Shown here: piece after piece, positions 1 to 11,155 of the stretch
Numbering within the stretch: the first letter of the stretch is position 1
How the letters are laid out: each line of letters starts with the position of its first letter
Assembly: GCF_040939455.1 (NCBI RefSeq)
Contig: NC_134108.1
Location: 80,458,001-80,522,000 of the forward strand
Length of the DNA: 64,000 nt
Source: Microcebus murinus
Lineage: Eukaryota; Chordata; Mammalia; Primates; Cheirogaleidae
Direction: 5' to 3'
The notes under the pieces: generated by a model
Databases searched by the model: none
What the model was told of the DNA's origin: nothing
Seen by the model: only the letters and a program-made list of their open reading frames with translations
Program-made: the position numbers and the translations under genes

Positions 1-1167
1 TACCAGATATGTGTCTGGAATCCAAGTCTCTCAGACTCAACAGTTCACGGCTGTTTTTTGTTTTTGTTTTTCTTTTTAACATTTTTTTTTTACCTCTCTT
101 TTGGTATTGCATGACCTGTAGGAACCCAAACTTAGTTCTTTTGTTTGCTTTTTAGTTTTATGATAGTAATGAAAATGCTTAAAAGATTCAATCTGGTATC
201 TATGGTTAGTCCAAGATTAAGATTAAGAGCATGTAGAAGAAAAAACTTTGTCATTCTCTGGCCTATATGTTTGATCTGGAGCTTAATATAATGATCTGCA
301 GCTCCATAAGAAATTTTTCTGGCCTTCTTAATTCTGAGATTCAGGTTCTAGCAACAGACTGTCAACAATAATGTTAGCTAAAGAACACTAATCTGTCCTG
401 AGCATTACTCAGGTTTGTCACTGTGCTTGTAGTTTTCATGATGTGTGCTGGTGTAAGACTTCACCGTTCTTTAGATTAATTGTCACTCAAACACACTCTG
501 ACTCTGCAAGGTAATCCCATCAGCTATATCTGTATTTATCTATATCTATGTATATATCACTTTCTCTATATATGCAAACACCAAATTATCCAGATTCTCA
601 TGTTTAAATTCAGAATTGTGGGGATTTCCCACTCCACCAGCTTAGTACACACAATAATTTAGCTGTATACAACTGACTTCCATGATAATGAGCAGCAGAG
701 AACCACATGAAATCTGAACTTCTTTCCTGAGGATTCTCTCCTGAAACCTAAATGAATAAAAAACTCTGAGAACCCTTCCTTTTGCAATATTTGAGTTATT
801 GAATGACTTATGGGGCAATAGGTGTTGCCCCATAAAATAAAAGACAAAGAGGAGATTTTATCCCCTTAACTAGCAGGGCTAACTTTTTAGAGAGTTGGGG
901 GTTTTCACTTTGTATTACTTGCTGAAAACTGACTATTTGATTACTTTAACTCTGTAAAATTACTTTATATATTTAATCACAAAATTCCTAACTCTTATTT
1001 CAGTAACTTTTAAAATTTTTAGAGTTTATTTGTTTATAGTCCTCCTTCATTCCAGAAATGACTAGAGGCAAAAAACTTAATCTTGACAAATATCTGTAAA
1101 ATGATACTGAGATAACTTTTGTGGGATGAGCTAAACAATGAATAGATTGTATAAATTTGGGATTTTT
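1..1167. other. AT-rich stretch, no gene seen
   Basis: Only short chance open frames occur here. There is a T-rich low-complexity tract at about 52-93. I recognise no repeat family with confidence and no promoter, RNA gene or exon. Confidence 0.5.
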
Positions 1168-1520
1168 TAGTTTTTATTTTGAAATAATTAAATTAAAAAT
1201 ACTATGGAGAGATCCTATGTACCTTTCACCCAGTTTTCCCCAATGGTTACATCTTGCAAAGTTATAGTGCAGTATCAAGACCAGGAAACTGACATTGGTA
1301 GTATGTATATGGGTGTGTGTGGTTTTATACAATTTTATCACATACATAGATTCCTGTAACCACCATTGCAATTAATATATAGACTGTTCCATCATCACAA
1401 AGATCTCCCTCTTTATGGTCACATCCAGCCCTCTTCATTCCACCATCCCTAATTCCTGGCAACCACTAATCCATTCGTCTTTATGATTTTTTCCTTTTAA
1501 GAACATTCTATAAATGTGAG
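1168..1520 (-). mobile_element. Old L1 3'-end fragment, antisense
   Basis: Read on the minus strand this is the 3' end of an old mammalian L1. The plus strand shows the usual antisense landmarks: a T-rich start, CCCAGTTTTCCCCAATGGTT, then a C-rich run around 1400-1470 (CATCCAGCCC, CTGGCAACCACTAATC). It is strongly diverged and has no open frame. The subfamily is inferred only as 'L1M-type'. Confidence 0.7.
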
Positions 1521-3394
1521 TTTTTAACATATGAATTTTTAAAGTTATTTCCCATATGTCAATTAAAAATTAGAGCATTAGAAATCTTACAGATCTCATA
1601 TAGATTTGTTGAATATAAGCTTGTTAATCATATTAAATGATGATTGGTATAAAATTTGCTTTGGGATACAATTTTCAATCATTCTTTCCTATAATCTAAA
1701 CATATATTAAACTTTCTTATATTTCAGAAGATGACGATTTTCTCAATGACATGAATAGCTTCAGCACTTTTTGTTCATAATAGGCACTAGCAAATAAAGC
1801 TTAGATGAAACATACACTACTGTGCAAAGTGTGGTTCTTCCAACAGACCCTGTATTTAATCTAAGACCTGTTTAATTACAGCAAGACTTCAGGTTTTTGT
1901 TGTTCCTGTTGTTATGGCAGTTGGGATGTGATATAAATCAAAATATGACAAAGCTTTAATTAAAAAAAAATTGATCTTTCATTTAGAACAACATGGTCAT
2001 TCACTGTATTGAGCTTATATGAATGTGTATTATGTAGGAGAATTTTATAGGAGATAAATTCCTATAAAGTATATTCATTACTATAAACCTGTGATTAGGT
2101 CACAGCCTATTATTAGGAACATACAGGCAGCCAACTGGCAAATGGATTGCCACCCCATCTAAGGAAGAGAGAAAAAACACAAAGGTAAAATTAAAATGCC
2201 AATGCATGCTGAGTAAGCTAATAGAAAGCATGTGACATTATATACACTGGTGATTCTCAAAATAAATGAAACAATGGAACCTATTTAAAAATACATGTGT
2301 GGATTTTATTCTTTGATAAATGAACTAGCGTAGGGGGTGTAAAGGTAGGGAAAGAATGAAGACTTAGTCCATTGAAAGAGAAGATTATTTGACCCATTTA
2401 TCTGAAATCAAAACCAAAAAGCCTAGGTTTTACAAGATCTTCAAATGTTTGACTGTATTTTCAGGTAGGTGTGCATTAATAAATATTAAATGAATAATTA
2501 AATGGGTTATATTCTAATCATAGCTTATCACATATTTTAAATAGTACTGCTTTAAGAATCATCAATTTAGAGGGAAAATATGGCAAACAACAGGACTTCT
2601 TTTTCAATCTTGTCCTACACGACATTTTTATATTCATTAAGATAAAGACATTATTGGAGTTATGATTAATTTTTTTAAAGGAAACAAGAAAATAGAGTGT
2701 TACAGTAGACAAATCAGGATCCAAGTAAAATCTACATAGGCTGAAAGGATGGGTAGGGTTGGATGCAATGAAATTAAATTGCTGTAAATGTGGAAGTCCA
2801 GCCTTCGGAGTCAGACAGCTAACTGCACAAGGACTTCGTGGGGGACATGCTACTTGTCATCATCACATGGAGAAGAAGACTTTGAACTTTTCCTGACCAC
2901 TACATATGTTGCCTACAGAGTAGCATGATGGTCCACACATATGTACACAGGATATAATTTCCAGAGTAGAACAAACTGTCCTGCTGTATGTTGGTCAGAT
3001 TTTCCAAGTAGTTCTGTGTTCACTACTGTTCATTACTCTATTTATACAATAGAGGTATAAATAAAGATATGTCTAAGACAATGTGTCCATTTGATGAAGG
3101 AACTCAAAAATGTATTATTGAAGACTAGGGTACATTACTATCTTCTAGTAATGAAGAACTAGAGTGAGGATAGGGGATTAGATTTAGGCTTTGCCCAAAC
3201 CTGAGAGTGTGTAACTTGGACTAGACTCAAAGATACAGAGAAGCAGAATTTACATGACATAAGATAGACCTTTTTAGCCATGTTTAGGAAATCCAAAGAT
3301 GGACCAAGCTAATTTGGAAGCAATGAATCCTTTATCACTGAAGATATTCAAGCAGGAATTTCAGTAGCCACTCTGGGCATGTGTGTAATCTAAG
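1521..3394. other. Stretch without recognised gene or repeat
   Basis: AT-rich DNA with only short chance open frames in either direction. Part may be very old L1 or DNA-transposon sequence, but nothing is diagnostic. Confidence 0.45.
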
Positions 3395-3570
3395 CAATGA
3401 AAATATTGCAGTCCCTTCAATCCTGAGATTTTATTAAATGTGTATCAGCAAATCCCAAGTGTATCACTTACCAACTTCTTGAGTATCATTTAACTTCTCT
3501 AGGCCTCAGTTTCCTTCTATTTAATGGACTGAGAGGTGATAATAACTTATAAAAGATTAGATGAAGTTGA
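3395..3570 (+). mobile_element. MIR SINE fragment
   Basis: The segment carries the MIR landmark CTAGGCCTCAGTTTCCTTCT followed by AATGGACTGAGAGGTGATAATAA, which matches the MIR core and 3' part (TCAGTTTCCTCATCTGTAAAATGGGGATAATAA type). It is highly diverged, as expected for this old family. Confidence 0.6.
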
Positions 3571-4084
3571 AGGAAAATAGCAATAGCCTGATTCCAGCCT
3601 CGCCCCACATTCCCAAAATAACTATAAGATCCACAAGGAGAACAAGTAAAACTATATAAGACCTATGACTTAAGCATTGTTTAGAGACGGAAAACACTGC
3701 AAACTTCAAGTCACTTATAAGGAAAAAAGAAATGTCATCAAAGCTTCTAATACCTGCAAACCATCACAGCAAATCTCTGGGTGTGGAGAGGAGTTGTGTG
3801 GAGGGAGGTGAAATGCCTCCCTGAAGAAGAGCAGAGGACTTGTATTAAGCACCAGCATTACCTCTAATAGGAAGAGGTGAACGAATACATATAAAACTGT
3901 CAAATACACGTTGGAACTTGGTAGTTCATAGCCCTGGCTATGAAGAAGGATTCGAAAGTGTGCAGGACATGAAGTAACAGCCTCTGAGAAGCAGTACTTC
4001 AAGGGGAGGATGAGACAGAGAGGGGGAGAGGGAGAATGTCATACCCCTTGGAATGAGGTGGTGGAGGGAAAGAGAAATAAAAGG

Positions 4085-4290
4085 AGAAAATTAACATCGT
4101 CTGAATAAGATTGGTTGATTTTACCAATGTGTCATCATGGTTGTGAAAATGCTTCCATGGTTAGAAGATGCTACCATGAAGGGATTAAAAAAAAAAAAAA
4201 AAGCATGTCAAATCTCTGTTATTTCTTAACTTAATGTGAATTCTCAATTATCTAAAAATTAAAAGTTTTGTTTAAAAAACAAAACTATTG
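4085..4290 (+). mobile_element. Old L1 3'UTR end
   Basis: The segment ends in a pattern typical of old L1 3' ends: TTAGAAGATGCTACCATG, an internal A17 run at 4187-4203, then TGTGAATTCTCAATTATCTAAAAATTAAAAG. The upstream limit is unclear; the DNA at 3571-4084 may belong to the same element or to another old repeat. Confidence 0.45.
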
Positions 4291-4330
4291 ATTCCATCTT
4301 GTTTAAAAAACAAGACTATTGATTCCATCT
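4269..4330. repeat. 31-bp unit repeated twice in tandem
   Basis: Two adjacent 31-bp units (4269-4299 and 4300-4330) differ at one base (ACAAAACTATT versus ACAAGACTATT). Each unit contains a GTTTAAAAAAC core. The first unit with its left flank also forms the palindrome GTTTTGTTTAAAAAACAAAAC-like arm pair. It looks like a local slippage duplication. Confidence 0.85.
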
Positions 4331-4907
4331 TCATTAAGATAAAACTGGTAAAATGAAACTATATTGTTTAGAAATTTATATTAAGGGGTAAAACTAAAGA
4401 AAGTGATTATCGTAAAACTCAGCCTAGTAGTTTCCTCTACAATGAGAGAAAGAGGTTATCATTGGAAACAATAAGGTGGGGATGCTTCTTGACCTTCAAG
4501 ATTATTACATTTCTTCAGATTAACCAGAAATAGAAGAGGAAGGATTCAAATAAGCTGAATCAGACTGAAAAAGAAGACATTACAACTGCTACCACAGAAA
4601 TATAAAGTACTAATATCCAAGAATACTATAAAAACCTCTACATGCACAAATTAGAAAATGGAGAAGAATTGTATAAATTCCTGGAAAAGCATAACTACTC
4701 AAGCGTGAATCAGGAAGAAATAGAAATCCTATACACACTTATGATCAGCGAGATTGAAGCAGCCATAAAAAAATCTCCCAACAACAAAAGCCCTGGCCCA
4801 GACAGATTAACAACTGAAATACCAGACCTAAAAAGAAGAACTGGTACCTATCCTTCAGAAATTATTTTATGACATCCAGAAGGAGGGAATTCTCCCTAAC
4901 CCATTCT

Positions 4908-5062
4908 AAGAAAGGAAGGAAAGAAAGATAAAGAAAGAGAGAGGAAGGGAGGAAGGATGGAGAGAAAGAAGGAAGGAAAGAAAGAGCAGAGAAAAGGAAG
5001 AGGAGAGAGAGAGGGAGAGGGAGGGAAAGGCAGGCAGAAAGGAAGGAAAAGAAAGAGAAGAC
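4908..5062 (+). repeat. GGAA/GAAA/GAGA purine microsatellite inside L1 ORF2
   Basis: About 155 bases are almost purely A and G on the plus strand, in irregular GGAA, GAAA, GAGA and AGGG units. L1 coding sequence resumes on both sides (CTCCCTAACCCATTCTA before, GACTACAGACCAATATC after), so the tract expanded from or replaced a stretch of ORF2. Confidence 0.95.
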
Positions 5063-5830
5063 TACAGACCAATATCACTTAAACAGATGCAAAAATCTTC
5101 AAAGAATGCTAACAAAACAGAATACAAAAGCACATCAAAATGATAATTCACCATGATCAACTGGGTTTCATCCCAGGGATACAAGCATGGTTCATCATAT
5201 GCAAATCATAAACATGATTCATCACATAAACAGAAGCAAAATCAAAGACCATATGATCATCTTAATAGATGCAGAAAAAGCATTCAATAAAGTTCATCAC
5301 CCTTTCATGATAAAAACCCTCAACAAACTAGGCATAGAAGGAACTTACCTCAGCATTATAAAAGCCATATATGACAAACCCACAGCCAACATCATACTGA
5401 ATGGGAAAAAGTTGAAAGCATTTGCTCCAAGAACTGGAACAAGACAAGGGCACCCACTGTCACCACCTGTATTCAACATAGTACTGGCAGTCCTACACAG
5501 AGAACAAGAGAAACCAGGCAAGAGAAAGAAATAAAGGGCATCCAAATTGGGAAAGAGGAGGTCAAACTATCCATGTTTCCTGATGATACGATCTTTTTAT
5601 CTAAAAATGCCTAAAAACTCCACCAAAAGACTCCTAGAATTGATAAATAAATTTAGTAGAGTCTTAGGTTACAAAACAATGTACACAAATCAGTAGCATT
5701 TCTATATACTGTTATAACAACAGTCAAGCTGAGAGTCAAACCAAGGACTCAATACATTTACAACAGCTACAAAGAAAATAAAATACCTAGAAATATACTT
5801 AACGAAGGAGGCAAATGATCTCTACAAGGA

Positions 5831-5900
5831 GAATTATAAGACACTGATGAAAGAAACTATAAGACACTGATGAACTGTTTGTGTCATAGATGACACAAAC
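5831..5900 (+). repeat. Local duplication with perfect 10-bp hairpin in L1 ORF2
   Basis: TATAAGACACTGATGAA occurs twice in a row (about 5834-5873). Directly after it, GTTTGTGTCA (5877-5886) is followed by a four-base spacer and its exact reverse complement TGACACAAAC (5891-5900). Related L1 copies have only the right arm here, so the left arm is probably a templated inverted copy. Confidence 0.85.
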
Positions 5901-7384
5901 AAATGGAAAAATATCCCATGCTCATGGGCTAGTAGAATCTACATCATTAAAATGTCCACACTGCCCAAAGTGATACATAGATTCAACAAAATCCCAATCA
6001 AAATACCAACATCATATTTCACTGAGCTAGAAAAAAATAATTCTAACCTTCGTTTGGAACCAAAAAAGAGCCCAAATAGCCAAGCCAATCTTAAGCAGAA
6101 AGATCAAATCTAGAGGCTTCACGTTTCCTGACTTCAAATTATATTATAAAGCTATAATAACCAAAACAGCATTACACTTGTATAAAAGTAGAGATATAGG
6201 CCAATGAAACAATAGAGAAACCAGTAATAAAACCATTTACCTACAACCAACAGGTCTTCAACAAAGCAGACAACATACACTGGGGAAAAGAAGCCCTATT
6301 CAATAAAAGGTGTTGGGAAAACTAGATAACCATATGCAGAAGAATGAAATAGGTTCCCTATCTCTCACCATATATAAAAATTAATTTAGGATAAAAGACT
6401 TAAATGTAAAGCATGAAACCATAAAAATTCTAGAAGGAAATATAGTAAAAACTCTTCTAGATATTAGCCTAAACAAAGAATTTATGACTAAGACCTCAAA
6501 GGCAAATACATCAATAACAACAATAAATAAATAGGACTTAAATAAATTAAAGAGCTTCTTCATAGCAAAGGAAATAATCAACAGAGTAAATAGGCAACCT
6601 ACAGAATGGGAGAAAATATTCTCAAACTATACATCTAATAATATTAAGAATTTACAAAGCACTCAAATCAGCAAGAAAAAACAAACCCATTCAAAAGTTG
6701 GCAAAAGACATGAACAGAATTTTTTCATAAGAAGATAGACACATGGCCAAAAAACATATGAAAAACATATGAAAAAGTGTTCAACATCATTAATCATCAG
6801 GTAAATTCAAATTAGAACCATAGTCAGATACCACTTTACCCTGTCTGAATGACCATTATTAAAAAGTCAAATAACAAGAAGTGCTGGCATGGAGGCAGAG
6901 AAAACAGAATGCTTATACACTGTTGGTGGGACTGCAAATTAGTACAACCTTTAGGAAAACAGCATGGAAATTCCTCAAAGAAATAAATGTAGACTTACCA
7001 TTTGATCCATCCATATCACTACTGGTTATCTACCGAAAGGAAATGAAGTAATTTTATAAAAATAAAAAAAGACACCTGCACCAGAATATTTATCATAGTA
7101 CAACTCACAATTTTAATGATGGGGAATCAACCTACATGTCCATCAATTCTGGAGTGGATAAAGAAAATGTTACACACACACACACCGTGGAATACTACTC
7201 AGTCATAAAAAGGAATGAAATAACATGTTTTCAGCAACTTGGATGTAACTGGAGACCATTATCCTAAGTGAAATATCTCAAGAATGGAAAAATAAACACC
7301 ACATGTACTCACTAACAATTGGAAGCCAAACAATGGGTATACATAGGCACAAAGAGATGTGAAGGACATAGGAAACCAAGAAAT

Positions 7385-7409
7385 GGGGAGATTGGGAGAG
7401 GGCAGAGGG
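7385..7409 (+). other. G-quadruplex motif in L1 3'UTR
   Basis: Four G runs (GGGG, GGG, GGG, GGG) separated by loops of three to five bases lie in the 3'UTR of the truncated L1. A G-rich polypurine tract at this place is known for L1 3'UTRs. Confidence 0.8.
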
Positions 7410-7574
7410 ATAAAAACTTACCTGATAGGTGCAATGAACACTATTCTGGTGTTGGGCACACTAAAAGCCCTGACTTAAGCATTATACTAGGTATCCTTTT
7501 AACAAAACAATTTGTATCCCTTTTATATTTTGAAATTAAAAGCATGTTTATTATATTTTTTACTTTAAAATCCT

Positions 7575-7823
7575 TCATTTAAAGACCCATTCTAGGACAC
7601 AAAGAAAACTTTGTATTGGGTTCTATGAAGTAGACATATTACCAAAAAACTGATTTGACCACATGTGTAAAACTGGAAATTTAAAATGGAACCAAAAAAT
7701 AACCAAAATTTCACCTGGAAATTAAAAGACCTTGCATTAAATAATTCTATTCTAAATAATTCAATAACACAAAATTATTGAATTTCTGAAAAATAATGAT
7801 AAAACAGTATATATCATAAATCA
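7575..7823 (+). mobile_element. Ancient L1 ORF2 fragment, left part
   Basis: This is a diverged piece of L1 ORF2 (end of endonuclease region and following linker) ending in AACAGTATATATCATAAATCA. The reading continues at 19438 with AAATCATGGGATACATTTAAAGC, which in old L1s directly follows. The two parts were separated by the insertion of a complete L1 at 7824-19437. Confidence 0.6.
7818..7823. repeat. Left target-site copy of the middle L1
   Basis: AAATCA here is repeated at 19438-19443 after the A-rich tail of the L1. It is short, but the flanking ancient L1 sequence joins sensibly when one copy is removed. Confidence 0.55.
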
Positions 7824-8279
7824 CACTGTAGTGAGCCAAGATGGCTGACAAGAGATACAGCTTATTGGACCATCCCAGGAAGAGTTGAGGCTTGCATTGA
7901 GGAAAGCAGAGTGTTTATTGCTCAGAAGTGGACCACAGGGTTAGACATCAGTGGAGTCCAGGGACACCACTTGGAGGAACTGTGCAGCTCACAGAGAAGA
8001 GGATGGAAAAGAGAAATCAGCAACATGAACACAAACCAGGGAGTTCCAGAGCCCAGGGAAAGGAAAAGGGATCTTCCCCCTTCCCACCTGGATGCCTCAG
8101 TCCACATAGGGCTCTCATCCCACAGGGGCATGCCATGAGGGACCAGAGAGCCGACATCCCTGCAACTCCTCTGCCTCCTCCTCTGCATCTCTTCCATTCC
8201 TGACATCCCAGAAAATAATTTTGTTTTAAGCTGGTTTGTAGCCATGTAGCCACACCCTCCTCATAGCAACTGCTAAAGT

Positions 8280-8530
8280 GCTTTGCTGAGAGACTTGGCT
8301 CTGCAATGGGGGCGCATTCCCAGCCGAACCTGCCTCACAGGGCATAGCCTCAGCATCTCGGAGAGAATGGCAGGACCCAGTGCCACCTGGACACAAGAGC
8401 AGTCCATGGAGACTGCAGCGTTTCCCACCACTATATTAGCTGCTAGAGTTCTTTGTGCTAAGTGACCTGCTTTTAGCACTGGGGGTGCATTCCCACCGAA
8501 GTGGGTGGGACAGCCACAGTTTGCAATCTT
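8280..8530 (+). repeat. Imperfect internal duplication in the L1 5'UTR
   Basis: Two related segments, about 8262-8330 and 8435-8505, share the order GCTAAAGTGCTTTGCTGAG / GCTAGAGTTCTTTGTGCTAAG followed by a GGGGGYGCATTCCCA motif. This suggests that the 5'UTR of this L1 family contains a diverged tandem unit. Confidence 0.55.
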
Positions 8531-9561
8531 ACTGCCCACAGACATTTGATGCATTCACCTACTGACAGCAGAGATAGTGGGGTAGGGAGGCATAGAGAAG
8601 AGGTTCCAGTTCCTGGATCAGATGGCAAGAGAGAGCCCTTACCCATCAGGAGGCTGTGAATGAGTACAGGAGAGCAGGGGGCTGTAAGTGTGCCCCATCC
8701 CCACCCCCACTGGAGAACTGCCATACTGGAGTAGACTGTGGCGCTGAAACTGAATTTGCATGAGTACTGGCTCCATGGCAACTGAATACCTTGGATGCGA
8801 TAGGCTGAATCAGAGCAGCTACCCCTCACCCCAGACACTACTCACTTTAATAGAGAGTGCAGCTTTATCCAAGAGTTTCTTAAGGTGCCACTATTCTCCT
8901 GGTGAAAGTGTCCCCCTGGCGGAGACTTCTGCGGATAGAGAGCCCTCCCCTGCTCTCCCTCCCTGCCTCACCTTAGGGTCTAGTGGTAGAAAAGGGATGC
9001 ACAATTGGAGAGTCCCTATCTGCCAGCATCATTCAGAGATGTACACCAGTGGATCAGACACATGAACAGTGGGGAAGCTTGAGAGCCTGTCTTGGGCACA
9101 GAGGGAACACACGTGGAATGATCAGAGAAGAAACTTCCCTGGGCTTGTGGGCAGGACAGAAAAAACCTGGCTAGGAGCCTCAGCAATTGCACAATGAGGC
9201 TGCTCCCATCAGGAGCAGCCCTCCGAACTTGAAGAGATAGCCCTGAACTCCATATCAGCAGCTCCCTTAGCATCTGGATAAGCAACCTCTGAGCACCATA
9301 GAGGCTCAACAAAGCCCCACACCCAGGCTTTTGCACCCTAGCTATGATTTATCTTGTTCCTCCATCCACCTCAGAGGGAAGCATGGTCAGAGCAACCCAT
9401 AGGAGCTACAAAGCCCCTCCCAAAGCTTGAGGCTTTCGTGTATCCCAACTGGGGGACCAGAGCCTACCACAGGCATGATAGATTACCTTGGTAACTAGCT
9501 CCTTCACACAAACTATAATCAATGACAGTGGAACCAACCCCATAGCTAAACATACTTCCTT

Positions 9562-10695
9562 CTATCTCAAGCTATTAGGGAGCAGCTGATTAAAACCCAC
9601 AAGTAGGAGAGGATCAAGATGGCGGACGAGAAACACTGCCAGAAAGAGTGTCTCTGCAGAAAGGCAGATTCTAGCAGAAATTAGAAAAAAGAAGCAAGAA
9701 GGCGAGCATACAGCAGACAAGGGCCAGAATGAGGGGTACCTGAGACCCCGAGAGACTCCACAGGAGGAGGCTGCAGAGGAGAACTGGAAGCTGAGACCGC
9801 CGGAGCAGCCCAGAGACCAGCGGGAAGGGTAGGTGGATAAGTCACCTTTCCCCTTCCCTGCATTTGGGACTGCTGGTGGGCTCCCCAGCGGGTGGAGAGA
9901 CCTGCGGACACCAGCCCAGAGACGGCTGCCACCAGCTAGCAGTGAGCCTGTAGCGGCGGGGCACCAGACTCCCAAATCCCTCGGGGCACCTCCATGTACA
10001 CAGACCTGAGCCACACGGCAGGCGCCATATTGCCTCCTCCTCCCCTCCGCCGACCCTACACGCAGCTGCCCAGAGAGACAATACAGCCACCAGCCAGAGG
10101 CACTTCCAGGGAATGGGACCTTCCCTTTTGGGACCCTACAGCTGACTAAGGAGAACCCAGACTGTGAGCTCTCTACCCACCAGCCCTCCCAGGTGCTGCT
10201 AGCATGGTGTTCCCAGGAGAACGGTGCCAATTCAGAGGCTGAGAGACACAGACACAGCTTGGGCTCCCTGTGGGTGAATTGGGACCGGAACTCCTCTCCC
10301 TGGTGGGGATACAGTTTGAACTCTGGGATCCAGAGGTCGGACCTGCAGACCAGATCCCGTCCACCAAGGTCTAGCATTGCCTGAGGCACAGAAGGGATCT
10401 TTGTGAACAGCCTGCTGAGGTGTGTGTGCCTCCAGGGGCAGATCAGCGTCCTAGAGGGCAACCCTCCCCCCAAAGGGAGGCCCTGCGCCCAGCCCAGGCA
10501 GCGTTTCTGTGCAGGGAACCTCCCCGCCAGCATCACAATCCAGGGAGGCCTGGTGGCGTGTGGTCTGGCCTGCTGGCAGAGGCCCAGGAGTAGCTGCGGA
10601 GTTGGGGAGGGTGGAAAGAAGCGAGGCCTATTCCAGACTGCGGGTCTCAGACAGCCCCACCCCCACACCCGGACTTTCTGGCTGAGCAGGGCCAT
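9562..10695 (-). other. Long antisense open frame across the L1 5'UTR (377 codons)
   Basis: An uninterrupted minus-strand frame starts with ATG at 10695, runs through most of the young L1's 5'UTR and ends 44 bases outside the element, in the older L1. The predicted product is rich in R, W, P, G and S and matches no domain I know. Primate L1s are known to carry an antisense promoter and a short antisense ORF0 in the 5'UTR, but that is about 70 codons in human. High GC content alone can create long open frames, so coding is unproven. Confidence 0.3.
9591..9605. repeat. Left target-site duplication of the young L1
   Basis: The 15-bp sequence TAAAACCCACAAGTA is repeated exactly at 13594-13608 after the AAAT-rich tail. 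It proves insertion by target-primed reverse transcription and fixes the element's ends. Confidence 0.95.
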
Positions 10696-11155
10696 TCCAG
10701 CCCCGCCCTGACAGCTTTACCTGGAAGCAGAGAACAGAACTTTGACCCCTGCTAACAGCATTGGTGGTGCCTGAGGGCAGGCTTACCCAACCCAGCTCCG
10801 CCCAGAACAAGAGCTGATAACAGGACACAAAATCAACAGCATAGCCTGTTCCTCCAAGCAAGCGCCACCTACTGACAGGGACGGCATCCTGCACAGCCTT
10901 TTCACAGCACCCACTGACTCATTATACAGGGAGTGGTCGAATCTCACCCACAGACACCACCTAACGGCTCAGAAACTAAACAAGGCGTGTGAATACCCAA
11001 ACAAAAACCTAAAGGAAAGAAACAACAACTGATGGACACGGCAAGAAATCAGTGAAGGAACTCAGGAAATATGAAGAACCAAACGGAAAATACACCCCCA
11101 AAAGAGGAGCACCAGCCCCCTAGAAACGGACACCAACCCAAATCAGGCAACCAAA
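9606..11155 (+). promoter_or_regulatory. 5'UTR and internal promoter region of the young L1
   Basis: About 1.55 kb of GC-rich sequence precedes ORF1, in strong contrast to the AT-rich surroundings. It begins with CAAGATGGCGG at about 9615, a YY1-type site as in other primate L1 5' ends, where YY1 is known to guide initiation at the first base. GCGCCATATTG near 10022 is a second ATGGCGC-type motif on the other strand. No TATA box is needed in this promoter class. Confidence 0.75.

Larger units (their letters stand above)
4515..7545 (+). mobile_element. 5'-truncated L1, ORF2 part plus 3'UTR
   Basis: The sequence follows L1 ORF2 from just before the reverse transcriptase to the 3' end. Seen in translation: KKSPNNKSPGPDRLTTEIP (about 4777-4830), RT pieces such as [20 protein letters not shown] (about 5240-5305) and [18 protein letters not shown] (about 5430-5490), then the C-terminal HTVGGTANWY-type region near 6930 and a 3'UTR ending around 7545. 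A purine microsatellite replaces part of ORF2 near 4908-5062. Many stops and frameshifts show that it is dead. The FADD-type catalytic box lies in the decayed stretch near 5580 (DDTIFL-like). Confidence 0.93.

Noticed and set aside
7922..9336. Several overlapping frames on both strands (7.9-9.3 kb) as genes
   Set aside because: They all lie in the GC-rich 5'UTR of the middle L1; open frames there follow from base composition.
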